NCBI GenBank assembly: GCA_013377075.1
Contig: JACABD010000011.1
Span: 18,454-79,163, forward strand
Direction of reading: 5' to 3'
Length of the DNA stretch: 60,710 nt
Source: Geobacteraceae bacterium
GTDB taxonomy: Bacteria; Desulfobacterota; Desulfuromonadia; Geobacterales; DSM-12255
Below, piece by piece: positions 6,806-15,524 of the stretch (its first letter is position 1; each line of letters opens with the position of its first letter). A program made the position numbers and the translations under genes. The notes under the pieces are model-generated. The model did not search any database. It was not told the origin of the DNA and saw nothing but the letters and a program-made list of their open reading frames with translations.

Positions 6806-8089
6806 TCAAGGGTTGATAAGTAGAAATTCCATTTCAAAAAGTGCCCCACCTGCGGCAGACTCCCTGACAGTAATAGTGCCATTACACTGTTTGACAATAT
6901 CATAGACAACTGCGAGCCCCATACCTGTGCCGCCGCCAACATCGCGGGTTGTGAAAAACGGGTCAAATATCCGCCCCCGGATCTCTTCGGGGACTCCGTG
7001 ACCGTTATCTGCAATAGAAAAATAGACCCTCGCCCCGTCGCAAAACGATTTGAGCTGTAGAATCAGACCCGATGGAGCAGCCTGGGCTGAGTTCTGGATC
7101 ATATTGAAAAGAGCCTGGCAGAACAGAGCCCCGTTCCCGGTGACCGGAGGAGTAGGGGAAAGATCACACTTAATTACCGTATCAAACGGGAGCTGCGCCT
7201 TGACAACAGAGAGCGTCCGTTCCACCTCAAGCTTGAGATCGAAACTCTGTCCTTCTATCTCATCCACGTGGGAAACCCCTTTCAGGTCGGCAACGATCCT
7301 CCTGACACGCTCTGCACCGGCAAGGCTCTGCTCAAGAAGATCCCAGACATCCCCCTTGACCATGGCGATCTTCAGTTCATCCTGCTTTGAACCGGCCAGA
7401 TCACTCAATTTTTCATCCGAAGCTGTCTGCTGCTGATACCAGTCGACCATTTCTATCAGCCTGGACACATATTTTTTCAGTGTCGAAAGATTACTGTTTA
7501 TAAAACCGACCGGATTGTTGATCTCATGGGCCACTCCGGCAGCCAGCTGGCCTATGGAGGCAAGTTTTTCCTGTTGCAAAAGCCTCGCATGGGCGATTCC
7601 CAGCTCATAAGTCCGCTCCTTCACCTTTGCCTCAAGGCTCTGGGCAAGCTCCCTGTACCTTGTTTCCGATGCTGACAACTCAAGATTTTTTGCCAGAAGC
7701 TCATCATAGCTTCTCGTGACAACCGAGGTATGCATCCTGGCTGTCAACGTCCGCTTCAGATTGTTATTCAGCACAACCGAAATCGCCGAGCGAAGCATGG
7801 CTGCAATCCCGCAAACTGCCTGATCATGCTCGCCTCCAGACACCTGAATATCAGCGATCTTCTCCCCTTCAAGGGAAACAGGTAGTGTTATCAGACGCAG
7901 AGCGACTCCGCTTTCGACATCCTCTTCACTGCAAATAACTGTTCCGTTCTCCGCAATCAGAGAAACCCGCAAGGCCCCGGCGACCCGGGCTTCATGAACA
8001 AGAGCCCGTAATTCAGGTACCTTGAGGAGTTCTGTAATATCATGTTCCTCTCCGACCAGATATTCTATCTGTTCACGATGTTTGATCAT
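6806..8089 (-). CDS. soluble sensor histidine kinase
   Basis: This 427-residue kinase has no transmembrane segment. The N-terminal 115 residues form an unrecognised alpha/beta sensor-like region; a coiled coil spans about 125-175. The HisKA segment contains AAGVAHEINNPVG with phospho-accepting H188. The HATPase_c domain has an N box (MIQNSAQA), a G1 box (DNGHGVP), an F box (FFTT) and a G2 box (GTGMGL), so it should be active. It starts inside the end of the GTPase gene (4-base overlap) and precedes the REC-ATPase gene. It is the only kinase in an operon with three receiver domains, so it may phosphorylate several of them. Confidence 0.9.
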   Translation of the reverse strand: MIKHREQIEYLVGEEHDITELLKVPELRALVHEARVAGALRVSLIAENGTVICSEEDVESGVALRLITLPVSLEGEKIADIQVSGGEHDQAVCGIAAMLRSAISVVLNNNLKRTLTARMHTSVVTRSYDELLAKNLELSASETRYRELAQSLEAKVKERTYELGIAHARLLQQEKLASIGQLAAGVAHEINNPVGFINSNLSTLKKYVSRLIEMVDWYQQQTASDEKLSDLAGSKQDELKIAMVKGDVWDLLEQSLAGAERVRRIVADLKGVSHVDEIEGQSFDLKLEVERTLSVVKAQLPFDTVIKCDLSPTPPVTGNGALFCQALFNMIQNSAQAAPSGLILQLKSFCDGARVYFSIADNGHGVPEEIRGRIFDPFFTTRDVGGGTGMGLAVVYDIVKQCNGTITVRESAAGGALFEMEFLLINP

Positions 8090-8760
8090 AGAGGCTCACT
8101 TTGCACAATTTCCCGGGCGGATATAAGCTGCGACACAAAACCGTCCCTTGTCAGACCGTGGCTCGAAGTCAAAGCGTATTTCAAGTCCAGCTGCTCGTAT
8201 AACTGCCCTGAAATAGCGGCAAAAGTCTCGACAACCCCCTCCCCTTTCAAGGCAGAGCTTAAAACCACCGGAATATTAGTGTTGCTCCAGATCCGGTTAA
8301 TCTCGTCAACTGCAATGATCTCCGGCAGGTCCCGCTTGTTGAACTGGATCACGAGCGGTATCGTGTCAATATCAATGCCGACAAGGGCCAGGTTCTGTTC
8401 CAGGTTCTCAAAGCTGACCCCATTATTTGCCTGCTCACAGGTCTGGGAATCAGCAACAAAAACCACACCGTCAGCCCGCTGAAGCACAGCCTTTCTGGTA
8501 GCATCATGCTTTACCTGACCCGGCACGGTATAAACCTTGAGCTTGATCTTCAGACCGCTCGGCGCAACCAGAAAAAACGGCAGCAGATCGAAGAAGATAG
8601 TTCTGTCGTCAACCGTGTCGAGCACCATCAGCTCCCCCCGCTGATCTTTTGTCAGTAGCTCGTGGAGAGTAAGCAGATTTGTGGTCTTGCCCGACATGGC
8701 CGGGCCGTAATAGACAAGCTTAAGCACAAGCCTGTTGTCCTTTTCGCTATACTCGATCAC
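8086..8760 (-). CDS. MglA-like small Ras-family GTPase
   Basis: This 224-residue bacterial Ras-like GTPase matches MglA in length and motifs. The P-loop GPAMSGKTT is at 19-27, switch I is DDRTIFFDLLP (51-61), and the MglA-type G3 TVPGQ (78-82) replaces DxxGQ. NKRD (141-144) and SSA (168-170) recognise guanine. MglA proteins switch between GTP and GDP forms to set cell polarity and localise pilus ATPases in Myxococcus and relatives. No MglB-type roadblock GAP gene is in the operon. It overlaps both neighbours by four bases, indicating tight translational coupling with the upstream REC gene and the downstream kinase. Confidence 0.88.
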   Translation of the reverse strand: MIEYSEKDNRLVLKLVYYGPAMSGKTTNLLTLHELLTKDQRGELMVLDTVDDRTIFFDLLPFFLVAPSGLKIKLKVYTVPGQVKHDATRKAVLQRADGVVFVADSQTCEQANNGVSFENLEQNLALVGIDIDTIPLVIQFNKRDLPEIIAVDEINRIWSNTNIPVVLSSALKGEGVVETFAAISGQLYEQLDLKYALTSSHGLTRDGFVSQLISAREIVQSEPL

Positions 8761-9224
8761 TTTTCACTTTTCCCGTTTTTTAGAGCTGCAAGCTCCAGTT
8801 TAAGTGCCTCAAGCTCTATTGCCATTCTCTGATTCTGTTGATGCAGTGCAAAACTCTCCACAGCCTTTGCGACGGTCTGCCTAAGCTCTTCGTCACTCCA
8901 GGGCTTGGATACGAACTTGTAAATCTGCCCCTCATTGATAGCCGAGACAACCGAGGTCGTGTCAGCATAACCTGAAAGAACAATTCTGACTGTATTCGGG
9001 TATTTTTCACAGACCTGGCTAAGGAATTCAACACCGTTCATACCGGGCATTCTGTAGTCTGAAATGACCACCGAAATGTCAGGGTTTTCGGCAAAAATGG
9101 AGAGCCCGTCTTCTCCGGAGGCGGCAGTCAGAATTTCGTAATCATCATCCATGAAAATCCGTTCCAGCGCCCGCAGGACATTGCGTTCATCATCGACGCA
9201 GAGCAGCTTTATAGTATCGCTCAT
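8757..9224 (-). CDS. single-domain response regulator with C-terminal coiled coil
   Basis: This 155-residue protein has a receiver domain at about 5-122 with D11/D12, phospho-acceptor D56 and the KPW motif. A heptad-rich helix (about 125-150, QNQRMAIELEALKLELAAL) follows in place of an output domain. It probably acts by protein-protein contact, for example with the GTPase encoded next to it. It is the first gene of the five-gene signalling operon. Its ribosome site GAGG follows immediately after the U-run of a terminator (9236-9278), so transcription must pass that terminator to express the operon. Confidence 0.88.
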   Translation of the reverse strand: MSDTIKLLCVDDERNVLRALERIFMDDDYEILTAASGEDGLSIFAENPDISVVISDYRMPGMNGVEFLSQVCEKYPNTVRIVLSGYADTTSVVSAINEGQIYKFVSKPWSDEELRQTVAKAVESFALHQQNQRMAIELEALKLELAALKNGKSEK

Positions 9225-9235
9225 GAAATCCTCAC

Positions 9236-9278
9236 AAAAAAAATCCCTCTATCTTCTTGTATCAGAAAACAGAGGGAT
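9236..9278 (-). terminator. intrinsic terminator or attenuator directly before the signalling operon
   Basis: On the minus strand ATCCCTCT (9271-9278) pairs with AGAGGGAT (9243-9250), followed by eight Us ending about 12 bases before the ATG at 9224. It can end the transcript of the 127-residue gene. Because no promoter fits between it and the start codon, it may also attenuate the operon. Confidence 0.75.
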
Positions 9279-9329
9279 GTCCATTAAACGAATTAAATCT
9301 TTAAACAATATACAATTAACCCGAAAGCA

Positions 9330-9713
9330 TCAGTGTGTCAGCTCGTTCCCTTGATCCGGAAAGTTCATCGCTGCCTTTGCTTTCTCAATCGCCTCCATCT
9401 CCTTGAGGCGCTCACCTATCCAGTAGTGGATGTTCCTGGCAGATTCGTAGTTCAGAATGACGCCGTTATCAATATAGCGCACCATGCTGTTAGAGAGATC
9501 ATGTGGCTCCTCAGAGGTTACATCACCGATCGTGCCGTTAGGATTGATGGCGTGCTTTACCTCTTCCGGCAGCGGCGGGCGCTCCAGATAAAAATTCATG
9601 ACCAGTTCGCCGCGCGGCGATATACCGCCATGGGCACCGTTTATATAAACAGGGTTGTAGGCGTAGTTGAAGATGTACTTGAATGCTATTTCCGGTTTCT
9701 TGCCTTGTGACAT
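9330..9713 (-). CDS. conserved hypothetical protein
   Basis: I do not recognise this 127-residue soluble protein. It lacks a signal peptide and membrane segments. The first half contains YAYNPVYINGAHGGISPRGE and a strand-rich stretch, loosely reminiscent of small DUF3467-type proteins, but the match is not firm. The C-terminal half is helical and charged. It follows the quinone oxidoreductase gene by 27 bases on the same strand and is likely cotranscribed with it. A terminator lies 52 bases after its stop. Confidence 0.65.
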   Translation of the reverse strand: MSQGKKPEIAFKYIFNYAYNPVYINGAHGGISPRGELVMNFYLERPPLPEEVKHAINPNGTIGDVTSEEPHDLSNSMVRYIDNGVILNYESARNIHYWIGERLKEMEAIEKAKAAMNFPDQGNELTH

Positions 9714-9740
9714 TTTAAAGCCTCCTCAGGTGTTGGGTAT

Positions 9741-10727
9741 TTATGCAATCTTGATTACTATCTTGCCAAAGTGTTTGTCTTCTTCCATCATCCGGTGTGC
9801 CAGAGCAACCTCATCAAGGGTAAAAACCTTCTCTAGCATCGGCACGATAGTCCTGTCGGCAAACTTCGGCAGAGCCGTCTTTGTAAATTCAGCAACGATA
9901 TCGGCCTTGTCTTTTACCGGACGTGAGCGAAGCACCGAGCCGATGATCTGCTGACGCTTGACCATCATCAACGCAAGATTCAGTTCAGCCTTTATGCCGC
10001 TCATGACGCCGATAATAACGAGCCTGCCGGCGTAGCCCAGAGAATTCATGTTCGGGGCAAGATACTTGGCACCGACATGGTCGAGGATGACATCGGCCCC
10101 TTTCTTGTTGGTAAACTCCTTCACGGTCTCGGCAAAATCTGGTGTTTCACGGAAGTTTATGACCAGATCAACACCCATACCTTTGACCCGCTCCATTTTG
10201 TCAGGAGCCGCAGTGACGATCAGCTTCGTATTCGGCACAAGAGCCTTGCAAAGCTGTACGCCAGCCATATTGACCCCGCCACCGCCGCCATGAATAATTG
10301 CGGTATTGTTATCCTTGAGGCCACCTATCATGAAAATATTCAAAAAAGCGGTAATGTATGATTCGCAGACGCAGGCTGCCTCCTCGAAAGTCATGCTCTC
10401 GGGAATCGGCATCAAGTGGCTTGCATAGGCAACAGCGAATTCGGCATAGGAGCCACCGCCGACAAGGGTCATGACCCGGTCACCGACCTTCCAGCCGCTG
10501 ACACCGGCGCCAAGTTCCTCAATCACACCGGCAACTTCAAGACCAAGGATCTCCGAATCACCGGCAGGGGGAGGATAGTTCCCCATCCGCTGCACAAGGT
10601 CAGGACGGTTTACCGATGTCGCATGAACCTTGAGCAGAACCATTCCCTCTTTAGGCGAAGGCTTTTCGGCCTCACCTATCTTCATCACCTCAACACCGCC
10701 GAAACCTTCCATCAGAACTGCTTTCAT
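9741..10727 (-). CDS. NAD(P)H:quinone oxidoreductase, zinc-independent MDR family
   Basis: This 328-residue protein belongs to the medium-chain dehydrogenase/reductase superfamily, in the PIG3/zeta-crystallin branch. It starts MKAVLMEGFGG and has a GroES-like domain (VHATSVNRPDLVQRMGNYPPP) and a Rossmann domain with HGGGGGVNMAG as the cofactor loop. Catalytic zinc ligands are absent, as expected for quinone reductases, which transfer hydride from NADPH to quinones. The Rossmann loop is slightly unusual: the family consensus is closer to AxxSGVG. The ribosome site GGAGG is well placed, and a good promoter lies upstream. Confidence 0.88.
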   Translation of the reverse strand: MKAVLMEGFGGVEVMKIGEAEKPSPKEGMVLLKVHATSVNRPDLVQRMGNYPPPAGDSEILGLEVAGVIEELGAGVSGWKVGDRVMTLVGGGSYAEFAVAYASHLMPIPESMTFEEAACVCESYITAFLNIFMIGGLKDNNTAIIHGGGGGVNMAGVQLCKALVPNTKLIVTAAPDKMERVKGMGVDLVINFRETPDFAETVKEFTNKKGADVILDHVGAKYLAPNMNSLGYAGRLVIIGVMSGIKAELNLALMMVKRQQIIGSVLRSRPVKDKADIVAEFTKTALPKFADRTIVPMLEKVFTLDEVALAHRMMEEDKHFGKIVIKIA

Positions 10728-10779
10728 CTGAATACCTCCATATATTTATACGTCAGAAAAAGTCTCTAAACTTTCAAAG

Positions 10780-10808
10780 TTGATACACCGTAGCAGGTAC
10801 GCTGTCAA
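10780..10808 (-). promoter_or_regulatory. probable sigma-70 promoter for the quinone oxidoreductase gene
   Basis: The -35 TTGACA (10803-10808) and -10 TATCAA (10780-10785) are 17 bases apart on the minus strand, leaving a leader of about 45 bases before the ATG at 10727. Confidence 0.5.
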
Positions 10809-10927
10809 CACGGAAAAAGCCATGATAGTTGCTGTACCAGAAACAATGGTTAATTAAGTGTTAATTTTAATTTTCAAACATGGTACGATTCATCCGTTTT
10901 GATCCCAACATTCTTCAGGAGCCTCAA

Positions 10928-12205
10928 ATGTCCGAACAGTTGACCATAACCTGCCCACACTGCTCGTATTCAAGAATTGTCCCGGCAAACGCCATTCCGG
11001 AAGGGATCAAACAGGCCACCTGCCCCCGCTGCAAGCAGCTGTTCGAGTTAAACGCCGAGAGTATGCAAGCACAAACTGAACTGCCGCCAAAGACCCCACC
11101 GCAACCAACAGAAGTCGAATGGTCGATGACACCGGCTCTGCCGCAACAGCAGCCGCGCCCCAGGCCCAGCACCCTCAGTTTTGCATTCAATGGAACAGCC
11201 GGTGAATATTTTGGCATCTGGATTGTCAATTCGCTCCTCAAGATTGTAACTGTAGGCTTCTACTCAGCCTGGGCTAAGGTCCGGCGGCGGCGTTTTTTCT
11301 ACGGCAGCACCACCCTGCAAGGAGAGCCGTTCGACTACCTGGCTGACCCCAAAACGCTCTTCAAGGGGTGGCTGATCGCTGCCGGCGCCTTTATCCTCTA
11401 CAGCATCGGCACCAAAGTCAGTCCGCTTTTGAGCGGGATAATCATCCTGATTGTTTTCATCGCCTTTCCATGGCTGCTGGTGCGCTCACGGATCTTTAAT
11501 GCCGTGAATTCATCATATCGCAATATCCGCTTCGGCTTTCGTCCGAACTACCGGGAATCCTACGTTGTATTCGTCGGGCTTCCGATCCTGTTGGTGCTGA
11601 CACTTGGTCTGCTTGCGCCTTACATGATCTATCGACAGAAGAAGTTTCTGGTGGAAAACAGTACCTATGGCTCCATGTCATTCTCATTTAACGCAAGGAC
11701 AAAAGATTTTTACATTCTAGCTGTCAAGGTTCTGCTCGGTTTTCTGCTTATGCTTGGCCTCATTGCCGCCATTGCCGGCCTGGGCGGAATCGGTCAGGTA
11801 ACCGCGGCTGCCAATACTGGAATGACGGCCTTCAGCAAACTTGCTTTCATTCCGGTTGTCGCACTACCTTTCGCCTATTTCATCCTCATGGTCTACGGTC
11901 AAACCGCACTGGCCAATCTCTGCTGGAACGGCACCCGCATGGGCAACGGCAGCTTCCGCAGCACCCTGCGCACCAGGGATATGGCCCTGCTTTTCATCAC
12001 CAATGCTCTGGCGATCCTCTTCAGCCTCGGCTTGATGATCCCCTGGGCAACGGTTCGTATGGTAAGATACCGTTTCGACAATCTTAAACTGGAGACGGTG
12101 GAAAGTCTGGACGAAGTAATGGCAGCAGCCGGCAGCAGAGGCGTCAGCGCAACCGGCGAAGAGATCGGCGATATTTTCGACATGCCGATCGACTTCGCCC
12201 TATAG
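10928..12205 (+). CDS. zinc-ribbon plus DUF898 (YjgN-like) membrane protein
   Basis: This is a 425-residue inner-membrane protein. The start is ATG 10928, preceded by AGGAG; the frame is open further upstream, but that start lacks a ribosome site. An MJ0042-type zinc ribbon sits at the N-terminus (CPHCSYSR...CPRCKQ), followed by a proline-rich linker and a DUF898 core. The core has several transmembrane helices and the repeated motif of aromatic-rich FYSAWAKVRRRRFFYG. DUF898 proteins have no established activity. The M48 peptidase gene begins five bases after the stop, a pairing also seen in other proteobacteria. Confidence 0.82.
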   Translation: MSEQLTITCPHCSYSRIVPANAIPEGIKQATCPRCKQLFELNAESMQAQTELPPKTPPQPTEVEWSMTPALPQQQPRPRPSTLSFAFNGTAGEYFGIWIVNSLLKIVTVGFYSAWAKVRRRRFFYGSTTLQGEPFDYLADPKTLFKGWLIAAGAFILYSIGTKVSPLLSGIIILIVFIAFPWLLVRSRIFNAVNSSYRNIRFGFRPNYRESYVVFVGLPILLVLTLGLLAPYMIYRQKKFLVENSTYGSMSFSFNARTKDFYILAVKVLLGFLLMLGLIAAIAGLGGIGQVTAAANTGMTAFSKLAFIPVVALPFAYFILMVYGQTALANLCWNGTRMGNGSFRSTLRTRDMALLFITNALAILFSLGLMIPWATVRMVRYRFDNLKLETVESLDEVMAAAGSRGVSATGEEIGDIFDMPIDFAL

Positions 12206-12210
12206 GTTAT

Positions 12211-13275
12211 ATGCATCACAACAGCCTGAAAACCCCGATGATAGCCGCATATTACGACGGCACGGTTTCGACCAGACACACTGTGCAGATCAGTCTTGTG
12301 AATGGCTCTATCATCATCAACGGAAATGATATTAATCTTTCCTATCCGACAGCAGCAGTTATCATCCCCCCGGCTGTCGGCTCCATCCGCCGCACCATGC
12401 GCCTGCCTGACGGAGGACTCTGCGAGTTTGAGGAGAGCCCCGCTGTTGCAATCCTGGATAAAGCCTGCAGTAGCGCTGGCGGAGAAAACCTGATCCATCG
12501 CTGGGAAAGAAGCCTCTTCCTTGCTCTTTGTGCACTGGCCGTAACTGTTCTGGTGGTGGCGCTCTTTCTCCGCTTCGGCGTACCGGCCATGGCAAAGCAT
12601 ATTGCCATGGCCCTCCCTCCGGATACGGAAAGCAGAATCGGTAGCGAAGCTCTGAAAACCCTCGATCAATTCATCATGAAACCTACAAAACTGGATCAAT
12701 CAAGGCGTGACGAGCTGAGCGACCTGTTCCGGCGTGTGGCCGGAAAGGAGCCTGCTGCAGCTGCTTATCGCCTGGAGTTTCGCGCCGTTCCGGCAGCAGG
12801 AGCCAATGCCTTTGCCCTGCCGGCAGGAATAGTTGTCATCACCGATGACCTGGTTGCACTGGCAAAAAATGACGATGAAATTGCAGCAGTTCTGGCCCAT
12901 GAACTGGGGCATGTACGGAACCGTCACATAATACGCCATATCCTGCAGAGCTCTGCTACCGGGCTGATAGTTGCAACACTTACCGGCGATGTCACCTCCA
13001 TCACCTCACTGGCTGCAACCCTGCCTACTGTGCTGATGGATACTTCATTTTCAAGGGAGTTCGAACGGGAGGCAGATGACGCGGCACTTGCCTGGATGAA
13101 AACAGCTAACATTCCGCCACGTCGCTACGGTGAGATACTGGCCAGACTTCAGGCCCAGCTCGATTCACGGCGGGGGACTTCTACAGGAAATGACAACAGC
13201 GTGAGAAATTATCTCTCCACCCACCCTGAAACGGGGGAGAGGATACGGCGGATATTAAAGGCGGGCGGAGAGTGA
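12211..13275 (+). CDS. membrane-anchored M48-family metallopeptidase
   Basis: This 354-residue protein has an N-terminal domain of about 105 residues of unknown role. One transmembrane segment follows (about 108-130, FLALCALAVTVLVVALFL), then an M48 peptidase domain with HELGH as the HExxH zinc site and EREAD supplying the third ligand. M48 enzymes of this type act in periplasmic protein quality control. The start is five bases downstream of the DUF898 gene, so the two proteins probably function together at the envelope. Confidence 0.85.
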   Translation: MHHNSLKTPMIAAYYDGTVSTRHTVQISLVNGSIIINGNDINLSYPTAAVIIPPAVGSIRRTMRLPDGGLCEFEESPAVAILDKACSSAGGENLIHRWERSLFLALCALAVTVLVVALFLRFGVPAMAKHIAMALPPDTESRIGSEALKTLDQFIMKPTKLDQSRRDELSDLFRRVAGKEPAAAAYRLEFRAVPAAGANAFALPAGIVVITDDLVALAKNDDEIAAVLAHELGHVRNRHIIRHILQSSATGLIVATLTGDVTSITSLAATLPTVLMDTSFSREFEREADDAALAWMKTANIPPRRYGEILARLQAQLDSRRGTSTGNDNSVRNYLSTHPETGERIRRILKAGGE

Positions 13276-13341
13276 AACAGGCTTGACTACTGAGACCTGA
13301 AATCAGGAGAGCAGACACCACTTATTGGCAACGGCACTGCA

Positions 13342-13839
13342 TCACTCCTGAATATTAACTACCAAACCGGCCTTGCGAGCTTTCTCAACCTGCTGAAAAT
13401 ACTCACCAAGCATATCCTTTAATCTGGAATTCGCCACATTGAACTCCTCAACAAGTTTGTTCTGCTCAGTCCACCCGCCCGTGTATCCTTTCAGAATGGC
13501 TGCGATTTCGTCAATCTTTTTTCGGACAACCATCATCTCCGCCTCCCGGCCGGAGAGCTCCTTTTTCCAATCATCCAGGCTCTTTTCGGCATTCGCGCCA
13601 GCACCCACAGCCGCGGCACTGCCTGGCAAAATTTCAGCAGAGCCTGATGCCGGCTTCTCTGCAGAAGTGGTCACAGCATCAACAACGACCCTGGCCTTGC
13701 TGCGCATCTCCATTGGAATGCGCCCCATATCTTCGGTAAAATGAACTGTCCCGGCATTGTCAGTCCAGCTGTATGTCTGAGCAAAGGCGGACGACAGAGA
13801 AATAAGCAGCAGCAAAGATGCAGCACAGATCTGTTTCAT
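13342..13839 (-). CDS. secreted DUF4124-domain protein
   Basis: The start is ATG 13839, preceded by GGAGG, giving 165 residues; the frame is open upstream without a ribosome site. A signal peptide ends at about residue 20 (SSAFAQ). The DUF4124 segment YSWTDNAGTVHFTEDMGRIP follows, a common short N-terminal domain of periplasmic proteins. An Ala/Ser-rich linker leads to a helical coiled-coil-like C-terminal half. Function is unknown. It lies 44 bases downstream of the methyltransferase gene. Confidence 0.78.
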   Translation of the reverse strand: MKQICAASLLLLISLSSAFAQTYSWTDNAGTVHFTEDMGRIPMEMRSKARVVVDAVTTSAEKPASGSAEILPGSAAAVGAGANAEKSLDDWKKELSGREAEMMVVRKKIDEIAAILKGYTGGWTEQNKLVEEFNVANSRLKDMLGEYFQQVEKARKAGLVVNIQE

Positions 13840-13883
13840 ATTTTTACCTCCATGTCTCAAAGGGAGAAAATCTCCATCTTGCA

Positions 13884-14648
13884 TCACTCTGCCTGCTTCA
13901 GCGCCGCAAAGAGAATCCGCCGGAATGTAAAGAGTATGGGCCCCCTCGGCAGAGCCTCCCGCAAAAGTTCCCGGTATCTCTCGACAAACTGTTCATGCAG
14001 CTCCAGTGGCAGTCTCTCGAAATATGGTACCAGTGTCGTCCCTTTTGTCCACTCGGCTATTGCCCCGGCTTCAGGCAGATAGGTCGGATAGACCTTTTCC
14101 ATGACCGTAAACTCTGTCGTGCCGCAGCCATGAAGAATCCGGGCATACTGATCGATTTCAAGTACCGGTGAGTGACGAACCCAGCCGCCAAGGGCCGCTT
14201 TGAAAGGCTCTTCAGACGCTGCTGCTATGATGCAGGTGTGGGAGGGGTGGTAATGGTTGGACGGGACCTGAACGGCCAGCTGACCGCCCGGTTTGACATG
14301 CTCCAAAATGCACGGAATCAGGGCGGGATGATCTTCAATCCAATGGAGCACCGCATGGGAAAAAATAAGATCCCACTCACCCGAAAGCGATGCGACATCG
14401 CCCAATTTGAACTCAACCCGCCCTGAGCTGTGCGCCATCGCCTTTTCCAGCATCTGGGGCGAGCTATCAACCCCTGTCACACGGCTCATTGGCAGTTTTT
14501 CCGACAGTACCACTGCAAGTTCGCCCGTGCCACAGCCAAGATCCAGAACAGACAGCCCCTCCCGTACCTTTATCAGCGAAAACAGATCATTGAACGGCGC
14601 CAACCTGTCTGCCTTAAATTTATGGTACTGTTCCGGATTCCAGGACAT
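13884..14648 (-). CDS. class I SAM methyltransferase, trans-aconitate methyltransferase-like
   Basis: This 254-residue cytoplasmic protein starts SWNPEQYHKFKADR, typical of the Tam family, and carries SAM motif I VLDLGCGTGELA plus the acidic GVDSS loop and the LIFSHAVLHW motif. Tam enzymes methylate trans-aconitate, a by-product of aconitase, to prevent inhibition. Substrate specificity is inferred from overall resemblance only. A malonyl-ACP methyltransferase of the BioC type is an alternative but less likely, since no biotin genes are near. Confidence 0.8.
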   Translation of the reverse strand: MSWNPEQYHKFKADRLAPFNDLFSLIKVREGLSVLDLGCGTGELAVVLSEKLPMSRVTGVDSSPQMLEKAMAHSSGRVEFKLGDVASLSGEWDLIFSHAVLHWIEDHPALIPCILEHVKPGGQLAVQVPSNHYHPSHTCIIAAASEEPFKAALGGWVRHSPVLEIDQYARILHGCGTTEFTVMEKVYPTYLPEAGAIAEWTKGTTLVPYFERLPLELHEQFVERYRELLREALPRGPILFTFRRILFAALKQAE

Positions 14649-14729
14649 GGGAGCACCTCATATTTCGATTTGGACATATTTAGCTAGTGGGGCTATTATG
14701 ACCCAATTTTATTATCGGGAAAAGTAAAG

Positions 14730-15524
14730 ATGATCGAATTATTCACATATATCGGGCTTGGAGTTGCGGCAGGGCTTCTGGCAGGACTTCTCGGAGTAGG
14801 CGGCGGAATCGTTATCGTGCCAATGCTGACAGTTACCTTTGCCGCACAGCATATTCCCCAGACCCATATCCAGCATCTGGCTCTTGGGACGTCACTGGCG
14901 ACCATTGTATTCACCTCCATTGCAAGCCTCAGGGCCCATCATGCAAGGGGAGCAGTCGACTGGCAGACTTTCAGGCGGATTACTCCGGGAATACTTTTCG
15001 GCACTTTCAGCGGTTCCTGGTTTGCAGCAGCCCTTAGCGGCAGGTTTTTGAAGATTTTTTTCATTATCTTCACCTTTATTGTCGCCTGGCAGATGCTGTC
15101 AAGCGCACTGCCAAAAGCGTCCCGACAGATTCCGGGAGTCTGTGGGCTGTTTGCAACCGGTAGTGTTATCGGAGGGATTTCGAGCCTTGTCGGCATCGGC
15201 GGGGGTAGCATGTCTGTGCCATTTTTGATCTGGTGCAACACCGAGGCAAGGAAAGCCATTGGCACTTCAGCGGCAATTGGCTTTCCCATAGCGCTCTCAG
15301 GAGCTGCAGGATACATCGTCAACGGCCTGAAAATCTCCGGGCTACCACCCTACAGCCTTGGCTACATCTATCTCCCCGCCCTTGCCGGTATCGCTGTCAC
15401 CAGCTACCTGACAGCCCCACTTGGCGCAAAACTGGCCCACAATCTGCCAATATCAAAGCTGAAAAAAGGTTTTGCAGTTCTCCTCATCCTGACAGGGAGC
15501 AAGATGCTTTACGGGCTTTTGTGA
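14730..15524 (+). CDS. TSUP/TauE-SafE family membrane permease
   Basis: This 264-residue integral membrane protein has about eight helices in two repeated halves, each with the TSUP glycine-rich motif (GLLGVGGGIVIVP and GIGGGSMSVPFLIW). The family exports or imports sulfite, organosulfonates or related anions. Specificity is not visible. Its 3' end overlaps the convergent ThiF-like gene by 16 bases. Confidence 0.88.
   Translation: MIELFTYIGLGVAAGLLAGLLGVGGGIVIVPMLTVTFAAQHIPQTHIQHLALGTSLATIVFTSIASLRAHHARGAVDWQTFRRITPGILFGTFSGSWFAAALSGRFLKIFFIIFTFIVAWQMLSSALPKASRQIPGVCGLFATGSVIGGISSLVGIGGGSMSVPFLIWCNTEARKAIGTSAAIGFPIALSGAAGYIVNGLKISGLPPYSLGYIYLPALAGIAVTSYLTAPLGAKLAHNLPISKLKKGFAVLLILTGSKMLYGLL

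Noticed and set aside
7750-8089. Roadblock/MglB-like domain at the kinase N-terminus as partner of the GTPase
   Set aside because: The order of strands and helices does not clearly match Roadblock/LC7; I could not support it beyond a short resemblance.
9330-9713. DUF3467 assignment for the 127-residue protein
   Set aside because: Only a loose similarity in the first half; not enough to name a family.
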